A stretch of 64,000 nucleotides of DNA from Dissulfurirhabdus thermomarina. Lineage in GTDB: Bacteria; Desulfobacterota; Dissulfuribacteria; Dissulfuribacterales; Dissulfurirhabdaceae. The DNA is taken from contig NZ_JAATWC010000009.1 in assembly GCF_012979235.1 (NCBI RefSeq), positions 52,192 through 116,191 on the forward strand. The letters are read 5' to 3'. The notes beneath the pieces were generated by a model. The model searched no databases. It worked only from the letters and a program-made list of their open reading frames with translations, and had not been told where the DNA came from. Position numbers and translations under genes: made by a program. This document shows positions 49,543 to 57,713 of the stretch, in pieces; position 1 is the stretch's first letter, and every line of letters begins with the position of its first letter.

Positions 49543-49571
49543 GCATCCACTCGGAGGTTACGAGGGCCATC
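49426..49571 (+). repeat. Dispersed repeat copy inserted at the khpA start, with target duplication
   Basis: About 146 bp, forward orientation, starting GATGGCGTCGCAAAAATCGC and ending GGGCCATC directly before the khpA ATG. It shares CCGGATGCTCTCGTC, TTGCGGCGT and CGCGCCTTGCATC with the reference copy. ATGAAGGA occurs at 49420-49427 and again at 49572-49579, a direct repeat of 6-8 bp (the last two bases also belong to the repeat's GATGG end). Its right part provides GGAGG (49553-49557) and CGAGGG (49561-49566), the present ribosome site candidates for khpA. Confidence 0.85.
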
Positions 49572-49802
49572 ATGAAGGAACTCGTCGAGTACATGGCCAA
49601 GGCGCTGGTGGACGACCCGGACTCGGTGGAGGTCCACGAGGTGGAGGGCGAACAGACCTCCGTGATCGAGCTCCGGGTGGCCAAGGAAGACCTCGGGAAG
49701 GTCATCGGCCGGCAGGGACGGACCGCCCGGGCCATGCGGACCATCCTGAGCGCCGCCTCCACGAAGCTTCGCAAGAGGGCCGTCCTCGAAATCCTTGAGT
49801 AA
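49572..49802 (+). CDS. khpA: KhpA, KH-domain RNA-binding protein
   Basis: Single KH-domain protein of 76 residues, partner of KhpB/Jag in many bacteria and a global RNA binder. It has the type II KH pattern [20 protein letters not shown], with the GXXG loop GRQG at 46-49, then [10 protein letters not shown]. rpsP-khpA-rimM-trmD is the usual order. The ATG at 49572 directly follows a repeat copy, which also supplies the ribosome site; an alternative longer frame reaching back through the repeat is not supported. It overlaps rimM by 8 bp. Confidence 0.93.
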   Translation: MKELVEYMAKALVDDPDSVEVHEVEGEQTSVIELRVAKEDLGKVIGRQGRTARAMRTILSAASTKLRKRAVLEILE

Positions 49803-50337
49803 ACGCCCGGGGGCCACATCCGCCGACCTCGTGCCCGTGGGCCGGGTCGTCAAGGCCCACGGCATCCGCGGCGAGATCCGCATCCATCCTCACGACGCCG
49901 AGGGGCTCGGGATCCTCGGCGCCGACGCCCTCGTCCTCGGCGACTCGCGCGGGACCGAAACCTTCCGGGTGCGGGCCGCCCGTCCCCGGGGCCGCCTGGT
50001 GATCGTCTCCCTGGAGGGGGTGGCGGACCGGGACCGGGCGGAGGCCCTGGTGGGGCGGGAGGTCCACCAGCTCCGGGAGGCCATGCCCCCCCTCGGGCCC
50101 GGGGAGTACTACTGGTTCCAGCTGGAGGGGCTCCGGGTCTGGACCACCCGGGGCCGGTATCTCGGGGTGCTCCGGCGGTTTCTCGACACCGGGGCCCACG
50201 ACGTCTACGTGGTCGACGGCCCGCAGGGCGAGGTCCTCATCCCCGCCGTGCCGGAGGTGGTGACGGAGGTGGACCTCGAGGGGAGGCGGATCCTGGTGGA
50301 CCCGCCCCCGGGGCTGGTCGAGACCGATGCGGTTTGA
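49795..50337 (+). CDS. rimM: RimM, 30S maturation factor
   Basis: Assists assembly of the 30S subunit head and binds bS19. It is 180 residues. The N-terminal barrel ([22 protein letters not shown]) and the PRC-barrel C-terminal half ([42 protein letters not shown]) are both present. The start is TTG 49795 overlapping the end of khpA; a later GTG would cut conserved sequence close. It overlaps trmD by 11 bp. Confidence 0.94.
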   Translation: MSKRPGATSADLVPVGRVVKAHGIRGEIRIHPHDAEGLGILGADALVLGDSRGTETFRVRAARPRGRLVIVSLEGVADRDRAEALVGREVHQLREAMPPLGPGEYYWFQLEGLRVWTTRGRYLGVLRRFLDTGAHDVYVVDGPQGEVLIPAVPEVVTEVDLEGRRILVDPPPGLVETDAV

Positions 50338-51064
50338 CATCCTGACCATCTTTCCCGGCTTCTTCGACTCCCCGCTCAGGGAGAGCCTGCTCGGCAAGGC
50401 CTTGGCCGCCGGGCACCTCGACGTTCGGGTGGTGGACCTGCGCGGATTCACCGACGACCGGCACCGCACCACGGACGACCGCCCCTACGGCGGGGGCGAG
50501 GGCATGGTGATGAAGCCCGGGCCCTTGTTCCGGGCCATCGAGGCCCTCCGGGCCGAACCGCCGCCGCCTCGGGTGGTGCTCTTCACGCCCCGGGGGCGAC
50601 TTCTGGATCAGCCCCTCGTGGAAGAGATGGCACGATGGGAACGGATCGTGCTGGTCTGCGGGCGGTACGAGGGGGTGGACGAGCGCGTCCACCGGCACGC
50701 CGCCGACCTCGAGGTCTCGGTGGGGGACTACGTCCTCGCCGGGGGCGAGACGGCGGCCCTCGCGGTGGTGGAGGCGGTGAGCCGGCTCCTCCCCGGCGTC
50801 CTCGGGTGTGCCGCCTCGGCCCGGCGGGACTCCTTCTCCGACGGGCTTCTGGAGTATCCCCAGTACACCCGGCCGGCGGATTTCCGGGGGTGGCGGGTGC
50901 CGGAGGTGCTGCTTTCCGGCGACCACGAGCGGATCCGCCGGTGGCGGCGGGAATGCGCCCTCCGTCTCACCCTGGAACGCCGGCCGGACCTCCTCGCGAA
51001 GGCGGACCTGGACGCGGCGGACCGGGCCTTCCTGCGGCGCCTGGGCTGGAACGGGACGGAATGA
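50327..51064 (+). CDS. trmD: TrmD, tRNA (guanine37-N1)-methyltransferase
   Basis: SPOUT methyltransferase making m1G37 in tRNAs. It is 245 residues. Motifs: [30 protein letters not shown], the knot region [28 protein letters not shown], and [25 protein letters not shown]. It overlaps both rimM (11 bp) and the following methyltransferase gene (ATGA), so expression is coupled. Confidence 0.97.
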   Translation: MRFDILTIFPGFFDSPLRESLLGKALAAGHLDVRVVDLRGFTDDRHRTTDDRPYGGGEGMVMKPGPLFRAIEALRAEPPPPRVVLFTPRGRLLDQPLVEEMARWERIVLVCGRYEGVDERVHRHAADLEVSVGDYVLAGGETAALAVVEAVSRLLPGVLGCAASARRDSFSDGLLEYPQYTRPADFRGWRVPEVLLSGDHERIRRWRRECALRLTLERRPDLLAKADLDAADRAFLRRLGWNGTE

Positions 51065-51663
51065 GCGGCCCGGCCCGCCGGGTGGACCTCGCCCTGCTCC
51101 ATGCCCCCGTCCTGAACCGGCGGGGGGAGGAGATCGTCTCGGCGGTCACCAACCTCGACCTCCACGACATCGCCCGGGCCTGCGCCACCTACGGGGTGGG
51201 CCGTTACTTCGTTGTGACTCCGAGCGCCGGCCAGCGGGCCCTCGTCCGGGAACTCGTGGGTCACTGGACCCGGGCGGCGGGCGGGCGGCACAACCCCGAC
51301 CGGCGGCGGGCCCTGGCGCTCGTCCGGACCCTTCCGGACCTTGCCGCCGCGGTCGCCGAGGTGACCGCCGAGGCTGGCGTGGCGCCGCGGCTTTTGGCCA
51401 CCTCGGCCCGCCGTCTGCCCGGCGCGCTCTCCTGGGAAGAGGCCCGCCGCCTGGCCGCCGGGCCCGGGCGCCCGCTCCTCCTCCTCTTCGGCACCGCCTC
51501 GGGGCTCGCCCCGGCGGTGATCGAGGCCGCCGACGGCGTCCTCGCCCCGGTGACGGGTGCCGGGGCCTACAACCACCTCTCCGTCCGCTGCGCCGCCGCC
51601 GTGGTGCTCGACCGGCTCCTGGGGGAGCGGGGCGGGGCGTCCGCCCAGCCCGGCCCGGGGTAG
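51061..51663 (+). CDS. SPOUT-type RNA methyltransferase of the trmD operon (PF09936-like)
   Basis: About 200 residues. Family-like segments: [58 protein letters not shown], and a knot-like C-terminal part [23 protein letters not shown] with [21 protein letters not shown]. This matches my memory of the SAM-dependent RNA methyltransferase family that accompanies trmD in Deltaproteobacteria and Aquificales. Its RNA target is not established. rplS, the usual next gene, is absent here. Confidence 0.82.
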   Translation: MSGPARRVDLALLHAPVLNRRGEEIVSAVTNLDLHDIARACATYGVGRYFVVTPSAGQRALVRELVGHWTRAAGGRHNPDRRRALALVRTLPDLAAAVAEVTAEAGVAPRLLATSARRLPGALSWEEARRLAAGPGRPLLLLFGTASGLAPAVIEAADGVLAPVTGAGAYNHLSVRCAAAVVLDRLLGERGGASAQPGPG

Positions 51664-51808
51664 AGGCCGTATATCCGAGCATCCAGGGGAAAAGGCTTTC
51701 CTTCCCGCGTGGCGGCCCGTATGATGGAAGCAGGGTGACCGGACGAAGTCGTCCTTCCCATCCCGGCGGCGCCTTCGATGTTGCGGCCACCCGAAAGGCG
51801 GGTTCGGC

Positions 51809-52282
51809 ATGGCGCGCAGGATCTGTCCCGGGACTCGGCGGTTGCCCGGACCGGCGGCCCTGGCCGGTCTTTTCTCTTCCGCCGCCTTCGCCTTGTCCGC
51901 GCCTCCGGCCTGGGCGGTCCAGGACCACGGGGGCGGCGAGGGGCTCATGGCCCACGAGATCGGGCATCTCCTCCTCATGGCGGGGGCGGCCTACATCCTC
52001 TTCCGCATGGCGGTGTTCCGGAGCGCCGATCCCGGCTGGCGGGAGTTCCGGGCCTTCCTCTGGTGGCTGCTCGCCTGGAACCTCCTGGTGCTGGCCGGTC
52101 ACTGGATCCGGCCCGGCATCCCCGCCGGGCGTTTCATTCTGGAAGGGGGGCGCCACGTCGCCTTCGAGGCCCGGGGGGGCGCCGGCTGGCTCTTCTACGC
52201 GAGCCGCTTCGACCACCTGGTGCTGCTCCCCGCCTTCGGCTTCTTCCTGGCGGCGTTGCGGAAGTGGAGGCGGGCGCCGTGA
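51809..52282 (+). CDS. Uncharacterised exported/membrane protein
   Basis: 157 residues, not recognised. A signal peptide or anchor (about 15-37, ending APPAWA) precedes HGGGEGLMAHEIGHLLLMAGAAYILFRMAVF, then a second helix in FLWWLLAWNLLVLAGHWI and a third in LVLLPAFGFFLAALRKW. Several His residues lie at the membrane edges (HEIGH, GHW, RFDHL), which could bind metal or heme, but this is speculative. HEIGH fits the HExxH pattern only superficially and sits in a helix, so I do not call a protease. It overlaps the next gene by 4 bp (GTGA). Confidence 0.65.
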   Translation: MARRICPGTRRLPGPAALAGLFSSAAFALSAPPAWAVQDHGGGEGLMAHEIGHLLLMAGAAYILFRMAVFRSADPGWREFRAFLWWLLAWNLLVLAGHWIRPGIPAGRFILEGGRHVAFEARGGAGWLFYASRFDHLVLLPAFGFFLAALRKWRRAP

Positions 52283-52881
52283 CCGTTCCCTGGTTCCCAG
52301 TGGTGGTGGTGGACGTGGCGGGGTCGCTGGGGGCCCTGGCCCTGGCCGCCGCGTGCACATGGAGGGCCCGGGGCTGGGCCCGGGGCGACCCGGAGGATCC
52401 CTTCCGCCAGTACGCCTACTACCTCGCCATCGCCTTCTGCTGCTTCGCCGTTTCCCGGGCCCTGGCGCACCTGGTGCAGGACGTGGCCTGGTGGCACGGC
52501 CCCCACTGGTTCCTCGGCGGGACGCTCCTCCCGGTGACCGGGGCCTTCAACACCCTGACCTTCGCCGTGATCTTCGCCATCAGCCTCTACTTCGGCCGGG
52601 TCCGGGAGATCTGCGGCCGCCTCGAGGGGCACCGGCGGGAGCTGGAGGCCCGGGTCCGCCAGCGCACGGCCGAGCTCCAGGCGGCCCTCGAAGAGGTGCG
52701 GACCCTGAGCGGTTTTCTCCCCATCTGTTCCGCCTGCAAGAAGGTGCGCGACGACAAGGGCTACTGGCGCCAGATCGAGGAGTACGTCACGGAGCACTCG
52801 GAGGCGCAGTTCAGCCACGGGCTCTGCCCGGAATGCCTGGCGCGGCTCTACCCGCAGTATTGCGGAGACGATGCGGACTAG
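52279..52881 (+). CDS. Membrane protein with coiled coil and C-terminal double-CxxC motif
   Basis: 200 residues. Three helices (about 8-28, 46-66, 84-106) are followed by a coiled coil (about 108-145, RLEGHRRELEARVRQRTAELQ). The short C-terminal module contains LPICSACKKVRDDKGYW, HSEAQFSHGLCPECLARLYP (C150, C153, C183, C186). The same tail is common at the end of PAS, GAF and receiver proteins in Deltaproteobacteria and may bind a metal. No kinase, GGDEF or other output domain is present. It starts at GTG 52279 inside the stop of the preceding membrane gene, so the pair is probably a two-part membrane sensor of unknown role. Confidence 0.7.
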   Translation: MTVPWFPVVVVDVAGSLGALALAAACTWRARGWARGDPEDPFRQYAYYLAIAFCCFAVSRALAHLVQDVAWWHGPHWFLGGTLLPVTGAFNTLTFAVIFAISLYFGRVREICGRLEGHRRELEARVRQRTAELQAALEEVRTLSGFLPICSACKKVRDDKGYWRQIEEYVTEHSEAQFSHGLCPECLARLYPQYCGDDAD

Positions 52882-52902
52882 CCCGGCCGGCCGAACCGGG
52901 GC

Positions 52903-53937
52903 ATGAGGGTCCGGTTCTTCCCCGCTGGCCGGGCCGGGTGGGCCTGGCTCGCCTTCCGGCTCGTGGTGCTCGCGGCGGTGTCCGTCATGGTTCTTCGCTG
53001 GTGCACCCGCATGCCCGGCCGGGCACGGCCGGAGGTCCCGCCGGCGGCCTCGCCCCGGGAGGCGGCCGCGGCCGAGCGCATCCGCGCCCACGTGGCGGCC
53101 CTCGCCTCGGGGATCGGCGAGCGCCACCTGGGCCGGCCGGAGGCCCTCGAGGCCGCGGCCCGGGCCATCGAGACCGCCCTGGCCCGGGAGGGCCTCCAGG
53201 TCCGCCGGGAGGTCTTCGTGGCGGCGGGCCGCCGGGTGGCCAACATCGTGGCCGAGCCGCCCGGGCCGCCCCCCGGGGAGGGCTGGATCGTGGTCGGGGC
53301 CCACTACGACACCGTGCCCGGATCCCCCGGGGCCAACGACAACGCCTCCGGGGTGGCCGTGCTCATCGAGACGGCCCGGCTGCTGGCCGGCCGCCGCCTC
53401 GACCCCGCCCCCCGCTTCGTGGCCTTCGTGAACGAGGAGCCCCCCTGGTTCCGGACCGAGGCCATGGGGAGCCGGGTCCACGTCCGCCGCGCCATGGAGC
53501 GCGGCGACCGGATGGTGGGCATGTTGGCCCTCGAGACCGTGGGCTGCTATTCCTCGGAGCCCGGCCGGCAGCGCTACCCCTTCCCGCTGGGGTACTTCTA
53601 CCCCGACCGGGCGGACTTCGTCGCCTTCGTGGCCATGCCGGGGGCGCGGCGCCTCCTCCGGCGGGCCGTGGCCGCCTTCCGGGCGGCGGCGCGGCTGCCC
53701 TCCGAGGTCCTCCTGGCCCCGGCCTGGGTGCCCGGCGTGGACTGGTCGGACCACGCCTCCTTCCAGGCGGCGGGGATCCCGGCGGTGATGGTCACGGACA
53801 CCGCCTTCTACCGGGATCCCCACTACCACCGGGCCACCGATACGCCGGAGCGGCTCGACGCCCGCTCCATGGCCCGGCTCGCCCTGGGGCTCGCCGGCAT
53901 GCTCCGCCGCCTCGGCGGGGATGCGCCGCCGCCGTGA
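52903..53937 (+). CDS. M28-family zinc aminopeptidase, membrane-anchored
   Basis: 344 residues with one N-terminal helix (about 9-27, LAFRLVVLAAVSVMVL), so the catalytic domain is likely periplasmic. Zinc ligands and catalytic residues of the M28 fold are present: GAHYDTVPGSPGANDNASG (His, Asp), FVNEEPPWF (Glu pair), DWSDHASFQAAGIPAVMVTDT and YHRATDTPERLD (second His). Substrate unknown. It is 21 bp after the preceding gene and 73 bp before trxB. Confidence 0.88.
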   Translation: MRVRFFPAGRAGWAWLAFRLVVLAAVSVMVLRWCTRMPGRARPEVPPAASPREAAAAERIRAHVAALASGIGERHLGRPEALEAAARAIETALAREGLQVRREVFVAAGRRVANIVAEPPGPPPGEGWIVVGAHYDTVPGSPGANDNASGVAVLIETARLLAGRRLDPAPRFVAFVNEEPPWFRTEAMGSRVHVRRAMERGDRMVGMLALETVGCYSSEPGRQRYPFPLGYFYPDRADFVAFVAMPGARRLLRRAVAAFRAAARLPSEVLLAPAWVPGVDWSDHASFQAAGIPAVMVTDTAFYRDPHYHRATDTPERLDARSMARLALGLAGMLRRLGGDAPPP

Positions 53938-54010
53938 CGCCCTTGCCTGGCCGGGCCGACCGGTTATGATGGGCTGCGGAGCGCCATTTCTCGTGGCCGC
54001 GGAGGCAGGC

Positions 54011-54958
54011 ATGAACGCAGAGAAGGTCCACGATCTCGTCATCGTCGGCGGCGGCCCGGGCGGGCTCACCGCCGGTATCTACGCCATGCGGGCCGCCCTT
54101 GAGACCGTCCTGGTGGAGCGGGGGCTGGCCGGGGGGCAGGTCAACAACACCGACGTGGTGGAAAACTGGCCCGGCATCGAGCGGATCCCCGGGGCGGAGC
54201 TGGCTGCGGCCTTCGCCCGGCACGCCGCCGCCTACGGCCTCGAGCCCCTGAACCGGGAGGTCACCGCCGTGGCGCCCGGGCTCGATCACCACGAGGTGCA
54301 CCTGGACGACGGGGAGGTCCTCCGGGCTCACGCGGTGATCCTGGCAACGGGGGGCAGCCCCCGGAAGCTCGGCATCCCCGGCGAGGCCGAGTACTACGGG
54401 AAGGGGGTCTCCTACTGCGCCACCTGCGACGGGTTCTTCTTCCGGGACCGGACGGTGGTGGTGGTGGGCGGCGGGGACAGCGCCGCCGAGGAGGCCCTCT
54501 ACCTCGCCAAGATCGCCCGGAAGGTCTATCTCGCCCACCGCCGCGACGCCCTCCGGGCGAGTCGCATCCTCCAGCAGCGGGTCTTCGCGGAGCCCAAGAT
54601 CGAGGTCCTCTGGAACACGGTCCTCACCGCCGTCAAGGCCGACGCATCCGGCGTGAACGCCGTGGACCTCCAGGACACGCAGACGGGGGAGCGGCGGGAG
54701 CTGGCCACCGACGGGGTCTTCGTCTTCATCGGTTTCCAGCCGAACAACGCCCTCGTCCCCGCCGGGGTGAAGATGAACGCCGGGGGGTACGTGGTCACCG
54801 ATGAACGGTGCGCCACCAGCATCCCGGGGATCTACGCCGTGGGGGACCTGCGGGAGAAGTCCGCCCGGCAGATCGTGACCGCCGCCGCCGACGGCTGCGT
54901 GGCGGCCCTGGCGGCGGCGCACTACGTGGAGGATCGAAAGGCCGCCGCCGGGGCCTGA
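54011..54958 (+). CDS. trxB: TrxB, thioredoxin reductase
   Basis: Low-molecular-weight FAD enzyme reducing thioredoxin, 315 residues. FAD site: DLVIVGGGPGGLTAGIYA. The redox pair is C136/C139 in SYCATCDG. The NADPH-type nucleotide loop is VVVVGGGDSAAEEALYL, followed by HRRDALRAS and the C-terminal FAD motif IPGIYAVGDLREKSARQIVTAAADG. The start is ATG 54011 (MNAEKVHDLVIVGG) with GGAGGCAGG upstream. No trxA is adjacent. Confidence 0.95.
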   Translation: MNAEKVHDLVIVGGGPGGLTAGIYAMRAALETVLVERGLAGGQVNNTDVVENWPGIERIPGAELAAAFARHAAAYGLEPLNREVTAVAPGLDHHEVHLDDGEVLRAHAVILATGGSPRKLGIPGEAEYYGKGVSYCATCDGFFFRDRTVVVVGGGDSAAEEALYLAKIARKVYLAHRRDALRASRILQQRVFAEPKIEVLWNTVLTAVKADASGVNAVDLQDTQTGERRELATDGVFVFIGFQPNNALVPAGVKMNAGGYVVTDERCATSIPGIYAVGDLREKSARQIVTAAADGCVAALAAAHYVEDRKAAAGA

Positions 54959-55061
54959 CGGTGCCGGCCTTTCACGGGGCCGGGCGAAGGTGCCGATGAG
55001 GAAGGCAACCGGCCCGGCCCCGGCAGAAAACCCAGCAGAGAGGATGGATAAGGAGGTCTCC

Positions 55062-55841
55062 ATGAACATTTCGGTCAAGTCTCGCCTGTGGATGGCCGCC
55101 CTGGCGGCGGCGGTGCTGCTCCTCCCGGCTCACCGGGCCCTGGCCCTGGGGCTCGAGGGGGCGGTGGGCTACTGGGTCCAGGATCCCTCCGGGACGGCGG
55201 AGTATGCGCCGCTGTCCGCCCTGGACACCCTGGACATCGAGCGTGATCTCGGCTACGACTCCGAGAGCAAGCCCTTCGCGCGGCTCAAGGCCGACCTCAT
55301 GCTCCTCAAGCTCTACGGCATGGCGACCCCCATGAAGTTCGACGGCACGGGGGCCAAGGCCGTGAACTTCAAGTTCGGCAACCGGGTCTTCACCGCCAAC
55401 GTCCCGGTGGATTCCGAGACCCAGCTGGACCACTACGACGTGGCACTCCTCTTCGACGTCCCCTTCCTCGGGACCCTCACCAACGACGTCCTCCGGGCGG
55501 AGCTCGGCCTGAACGCCCGCATCATCGACTTCAGCATCGAGGTCAAGCAGCCCACCACCGGGCTCCGGGAGGCCGAGAGCTACACCCTGGCCCTGCCCAT
55601 GGTCTATGCCGGGGTGCAGTTCAAGCCCTTCGATTCCTTGAGCATCGAGGCGGAGGGGCGGGGCATCACCTACAACGGGGATTCCTACTACGACCTCATC
55701 GGCCGTGTGAAGCTGAGCCCCGTTCCGCTCTTCTTCGTGGCCGGGGGGTACCGCTACGAGAACCTCGACGTGGACGAGAACGACGTGGTGGTGGACCTCG
55801 AGTTCGCCGGTCCCTTCGTGGAGGTGGGCCTGGAGTTCTAG
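55062..55841 (+). CDS. Outer-membrane beta-barrel protein (TIGR04219-like)
   Basis: 259 residues. The signal peptide (about 1-28, ending AHRALA) precedes GLEGAVGYWVQDPSGT, which resembles proteins of the TIGR04219 outer-membrane barrel family. Alternating strands follow: RLKADLMLLKLYGMATPMKF, LDHYDVALLFDVPFLG, AELGLNARIIDFSIEV and VVVDLEFAGPFVEVGLEF, with a terminal Phe. AAGGAGGT six bases before ATG 55062 fixes the start. Function unknown. Confidence 0.85.
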   Translation: MNISVKSRLWMAALAAAVLLLPAHRALALGLEGAVGYWVQDPSGTAEYAPLSALDTLDIERDLGYDSESKPFARLKADLMLLKLYGMATPMKFDGTGAKAVNFKFGNRVFTANVPVDSETQLDHYDVALLFDVPFLGTLTNDVLRAELGLNARIIDFSIEVKQPTTGLREAESYTLALPMVYAGVQFKPFDSLSIEAEGRGITYNGDSYYDLIGRVKLSPVPLFFVAGGYRYENLDVDENDVVVDLEFAGPFVEVGLEF

Positions 55842-55949
55842 GACCGCCGCGCCGAAAACTCGTCCCGCTTCGAGGGGCTCGGGCAGTTCGTTGCGCTCTT
55901 TCCAGCCCTACCATCGACGCTCGCGGCGTCACAGAGGGCGGGGGACAGC

Positions 55950-55999
55950 GATGGGCCGTGAGGTTCTCCTGGGTGGGTGGCCAAGAAATCGCCGGGCCC
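55950..55999 (-). repeat. Partial dispersed repeat copy
   Basis: GATGGGCCGTGAGG...GGTGGCCAAGAAATCGCC (about 50 bp) matches, on the minus strand, the inner and outer right end of the reference copy (GATGGCGTCGCAAAG...ATGGCCAAGC). It breaks off near 56000, about 40 bp before a fuller copy. The remainder of the 55842-56037 gap shows nothing else. Confidence 0.55.
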
Positions 56000-56037
56000 C
56001 GTGATCGGCCTTTGTGCTTTTCCCCGTCACCTGAACG

Positions 56038-56198
56038 GATGGCCCGGCAATAAAGTTCCGGCATCGGCATGGATGGCTAAGCGAGAATCGCCAAGGACAA
56101 GGCGCGACCATCGCGAGGACCGAGGCGTACTTGAAGTACGCCTCGGTGGCGACGCGACGGGAAGCAACGCCGTCATCGGCGATTCTCGCGACGCCATC
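56038..56198 (-). repeat. Dispersed repeat copy overlapping the start of the TPR-methyltransferase gene
   Basis: About 161 bp in reverse orientation, from GATGGCCCGGCAATAAAG to GATTCTCGCGACGCCATC. It shares GGATGGCTAAGCGAGAATCG, CAAGGACAAGGCGCGA and the right end with the inner segment of the 29297-29527 copy (complement). Inside is a perfect palindrome-like arm pair CCGAGGCGTACTT / AAGTACGCCTCGG. The first coding part of the gene at 56070 lies entirely inside this element. Confidence 0.75.
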
Positions 56199-57506
56199 GA
56201 GGAACTCCTCGCCCGCGCCTCCCGCGCCCAGGCGGAGGGGCGGCTCGCGGCGGCGGCCGAGCTCTTCCGCCGGGCCCTCGACCGGCGCCCGGATTTCGCC
56301 CCGGCCTGGAACGCCCTGGGGGTGGTGTTCCTCGGCCTGGACCGGCCGGCGGAGGCGGCGGCGGCCTTCGGGGCGGCGCTTCGCCTGGATCCGGACCACC
56401 CCCAGGCGGCCTACAACCTGGCCCGGCTGGACCAGGTGGGCGGCCGGCCCGAGGCGGCGGCGGCACGGTACGAGGCCCTGCTCCGGCGGCACCCGGGCTA
56501 TGGGGCCGCCTGGCACAACCTGGCCGACATCCTCCGGGGGCAGGGGCGGGTGGAGGAGGCCCTGGCCGCGGCCCGGAGGGCCGTGGAGGCCGCGCCGGAT
56601 CTCGCCGAGGCCTGGAACCTCCTGGGCGTCCTCCTCGACGACCTGGACCGGCCGGCGGAGGCGGCGGCCGCCTACCGGTCGGCCCTGGAACGGCGCCCCG
56701 GCTACGTGGCCGCCCACTTCAACCTGGGGCTCTCCCTGCAGCGGGCCGGGCGGCTGGAGGAGGCGGCCCGGCATTACCGGGCGGTCCTGGCGGCCCGCCC
56801 GGGAGACGCCTCCGCCCGTTTCCTGCTCGGGAGCCTGGGGGCGGCGGACGGGGAACGGGCGCCGGCGGCCCCGGCGGAGTACGTCCGGAGGGTCTTCGAT
56901 GGGTGTGCCGCCCGCTTCGAGGCCCTCCTCGTGGACCGGCTGGACTACCGCACCCCCGAGGTCCTCTTCGAACTGGTCCGTCCCTTCGTCGCCCCCGGGG
57001 TCCGCATCCTCGACCTCGGGTGCGGGACGGGGCTCGGCTCGGAGCGCTACCGGCCCCTGGCCGATCTCCTGGTCGGGATGGACCTCTCCCCCGGCATGCT
57101 GGCCCAGGCCGCCCGGAAGGGGACCTACGACCGGCTCGTGGAGGGAGACATCCTCGGTGACTGGGGGGATGTCGGGGACGCCTTCGACCTGGTGGTCTGC
57201 GCCGACGTCCTCGTCTACGTGGGGGAACTCGGGCCGGTGGTCCGGCGGGTGCACCGGGCGCTGGCCCCCGGCGGGCTCTGGGCCTTCTCCGTGGAGGCCC
57301 TGCCGGACGAACCGGGGGCGGCAGAGGCGCCATTCCGGCTCTGCCCCACGGGCCGGTACCAGCACCGGGTGGCGGCGGTCGAGGTCCTCTGCGCGGAGGC
57401 CGGCCTCCGCCTCGAGGCGGAGCGGCCGGCCACGCTTCGCCTCGAGGCCGGCGCGCCCGTGGCGGGCTGGCTGGCGGTGTTCCGGCGGCCGGGGGGCGAC
57501 CCCTAG
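56070..57506 (+). CDS. TPR-repeat protein with SAM-dependent methyltransferase domain
   Basis: About 478 residues. The first 43 or so residues (Arg-rich, MAKRESPRTRRDHRED) are encoded by a repeat element and have no domain. About five TPRs follow (from EELLARASRAQAEGRL to LPALAA-type segments; e.g. NALGVVFLGLDRPAEAAAAF, YNLARLDQVGGRPEAAAARY, WHNLADILRGQGRVEEALAA, WNLLGVLLDDLDRPAEAAAA). A class I methyltransferase forms the C-terminal part: ILDLGCGTGLGSERY (SAM loop), VGMDLSPGMLAQA, FDLVVCADVLVYVGEL, LAPGGLWAFSVEAL. Substrate unknown. A GTG start at 55977 is also in frame. It ends on CTAG shared with the convergent gene. Confidence 0.85.
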   Translation, partial: WMAKRESPRTRRDHREDRGVLEVRLGGDATGSNAVIGDSRDAIEELLARASRAQAEGRLAAAAELFRRALDRRPDFAPAWNALGVVFLGLDRPAEAAAAFGAALRLDPDHPQAAYNLARLDQVGGRPEAAAARYEALLRRHPGYGAAWHNLADILRGQGRVEEALAAARRAVEAAPDLAEAWNLLGVLLDDLDRPAEAAAAYRSALERRPGYVAAHFNLGLSLQRAGRLEEAARHYRAVLAARPGDASARFLLGSLGAADGERAPAAPAEYVRRVFDGCAARFEALLVDRLDYRTPEVLFELVRPFVAPGVRILDLGCGTGLGSERYRPLADLLVGMDLSPGMLAQAARKGTYDRLVEGDILGDWGDVGDAFDLVVCADVLVYVGELGPVVRRVHRALAPGGLWAFSVEALPDEPGAAEAPFRLCPTGRYQHRVAAVEVLCAEAGLRLEAERPATLRLEAGAPVAGWLAVFRRPGGDP

Positions 57507-57691
57507 TCCTCCCGCTCCACCTGCTCCTCGGAGACGCCCTCGTCCAATGGCGCGCTCAGGGCGGTATGTCCCTGGGCCTCCTCGGCCCGGTCCTCGGTGT
57601 AGAGCGGGCAGGTGAACCAGCCGATCTTCTCGACCGGGTCGGCCTCCACCAGTTCCAGGGGGCGGCCGCAGACGGTGCAGTATCGCTGCAT
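57503..57691 (-). CDS. Small zinc-ribbon-like protein
   Basis: 62 residues: MQRYCTVCGRPLELVEADP carries one CxxC pair, and a single Cys follows in GWFTCPLY. The rest is acidic and Glu-rich (DEGVSEEQVERED). It may bind a metal, but there are only three cysteines. A ribosome site (GGAGGAAC-like) precedes the start at 57691. Function unknown; it lies upstream-to-downstream next to a CBS gene on the same strand. Confidence 0.6.
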   Translation of the reverse strand: MQRYCTVCGRPLELVEADPVEKIGWFTCPLYTEDRAEEAQGHTALSAPLDEGVSEEQVERED

Positions 57692-57713
57692 GGTTCCTCC
57701 TTCCCGCGCGGGC

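Noticed and set aside
51809..52282. HEIGH in the membrane protein read as a zinc protease motif
   Set aside because: It lies at the edge of a hydrophobic helix with no third ligand or protease fold around it.
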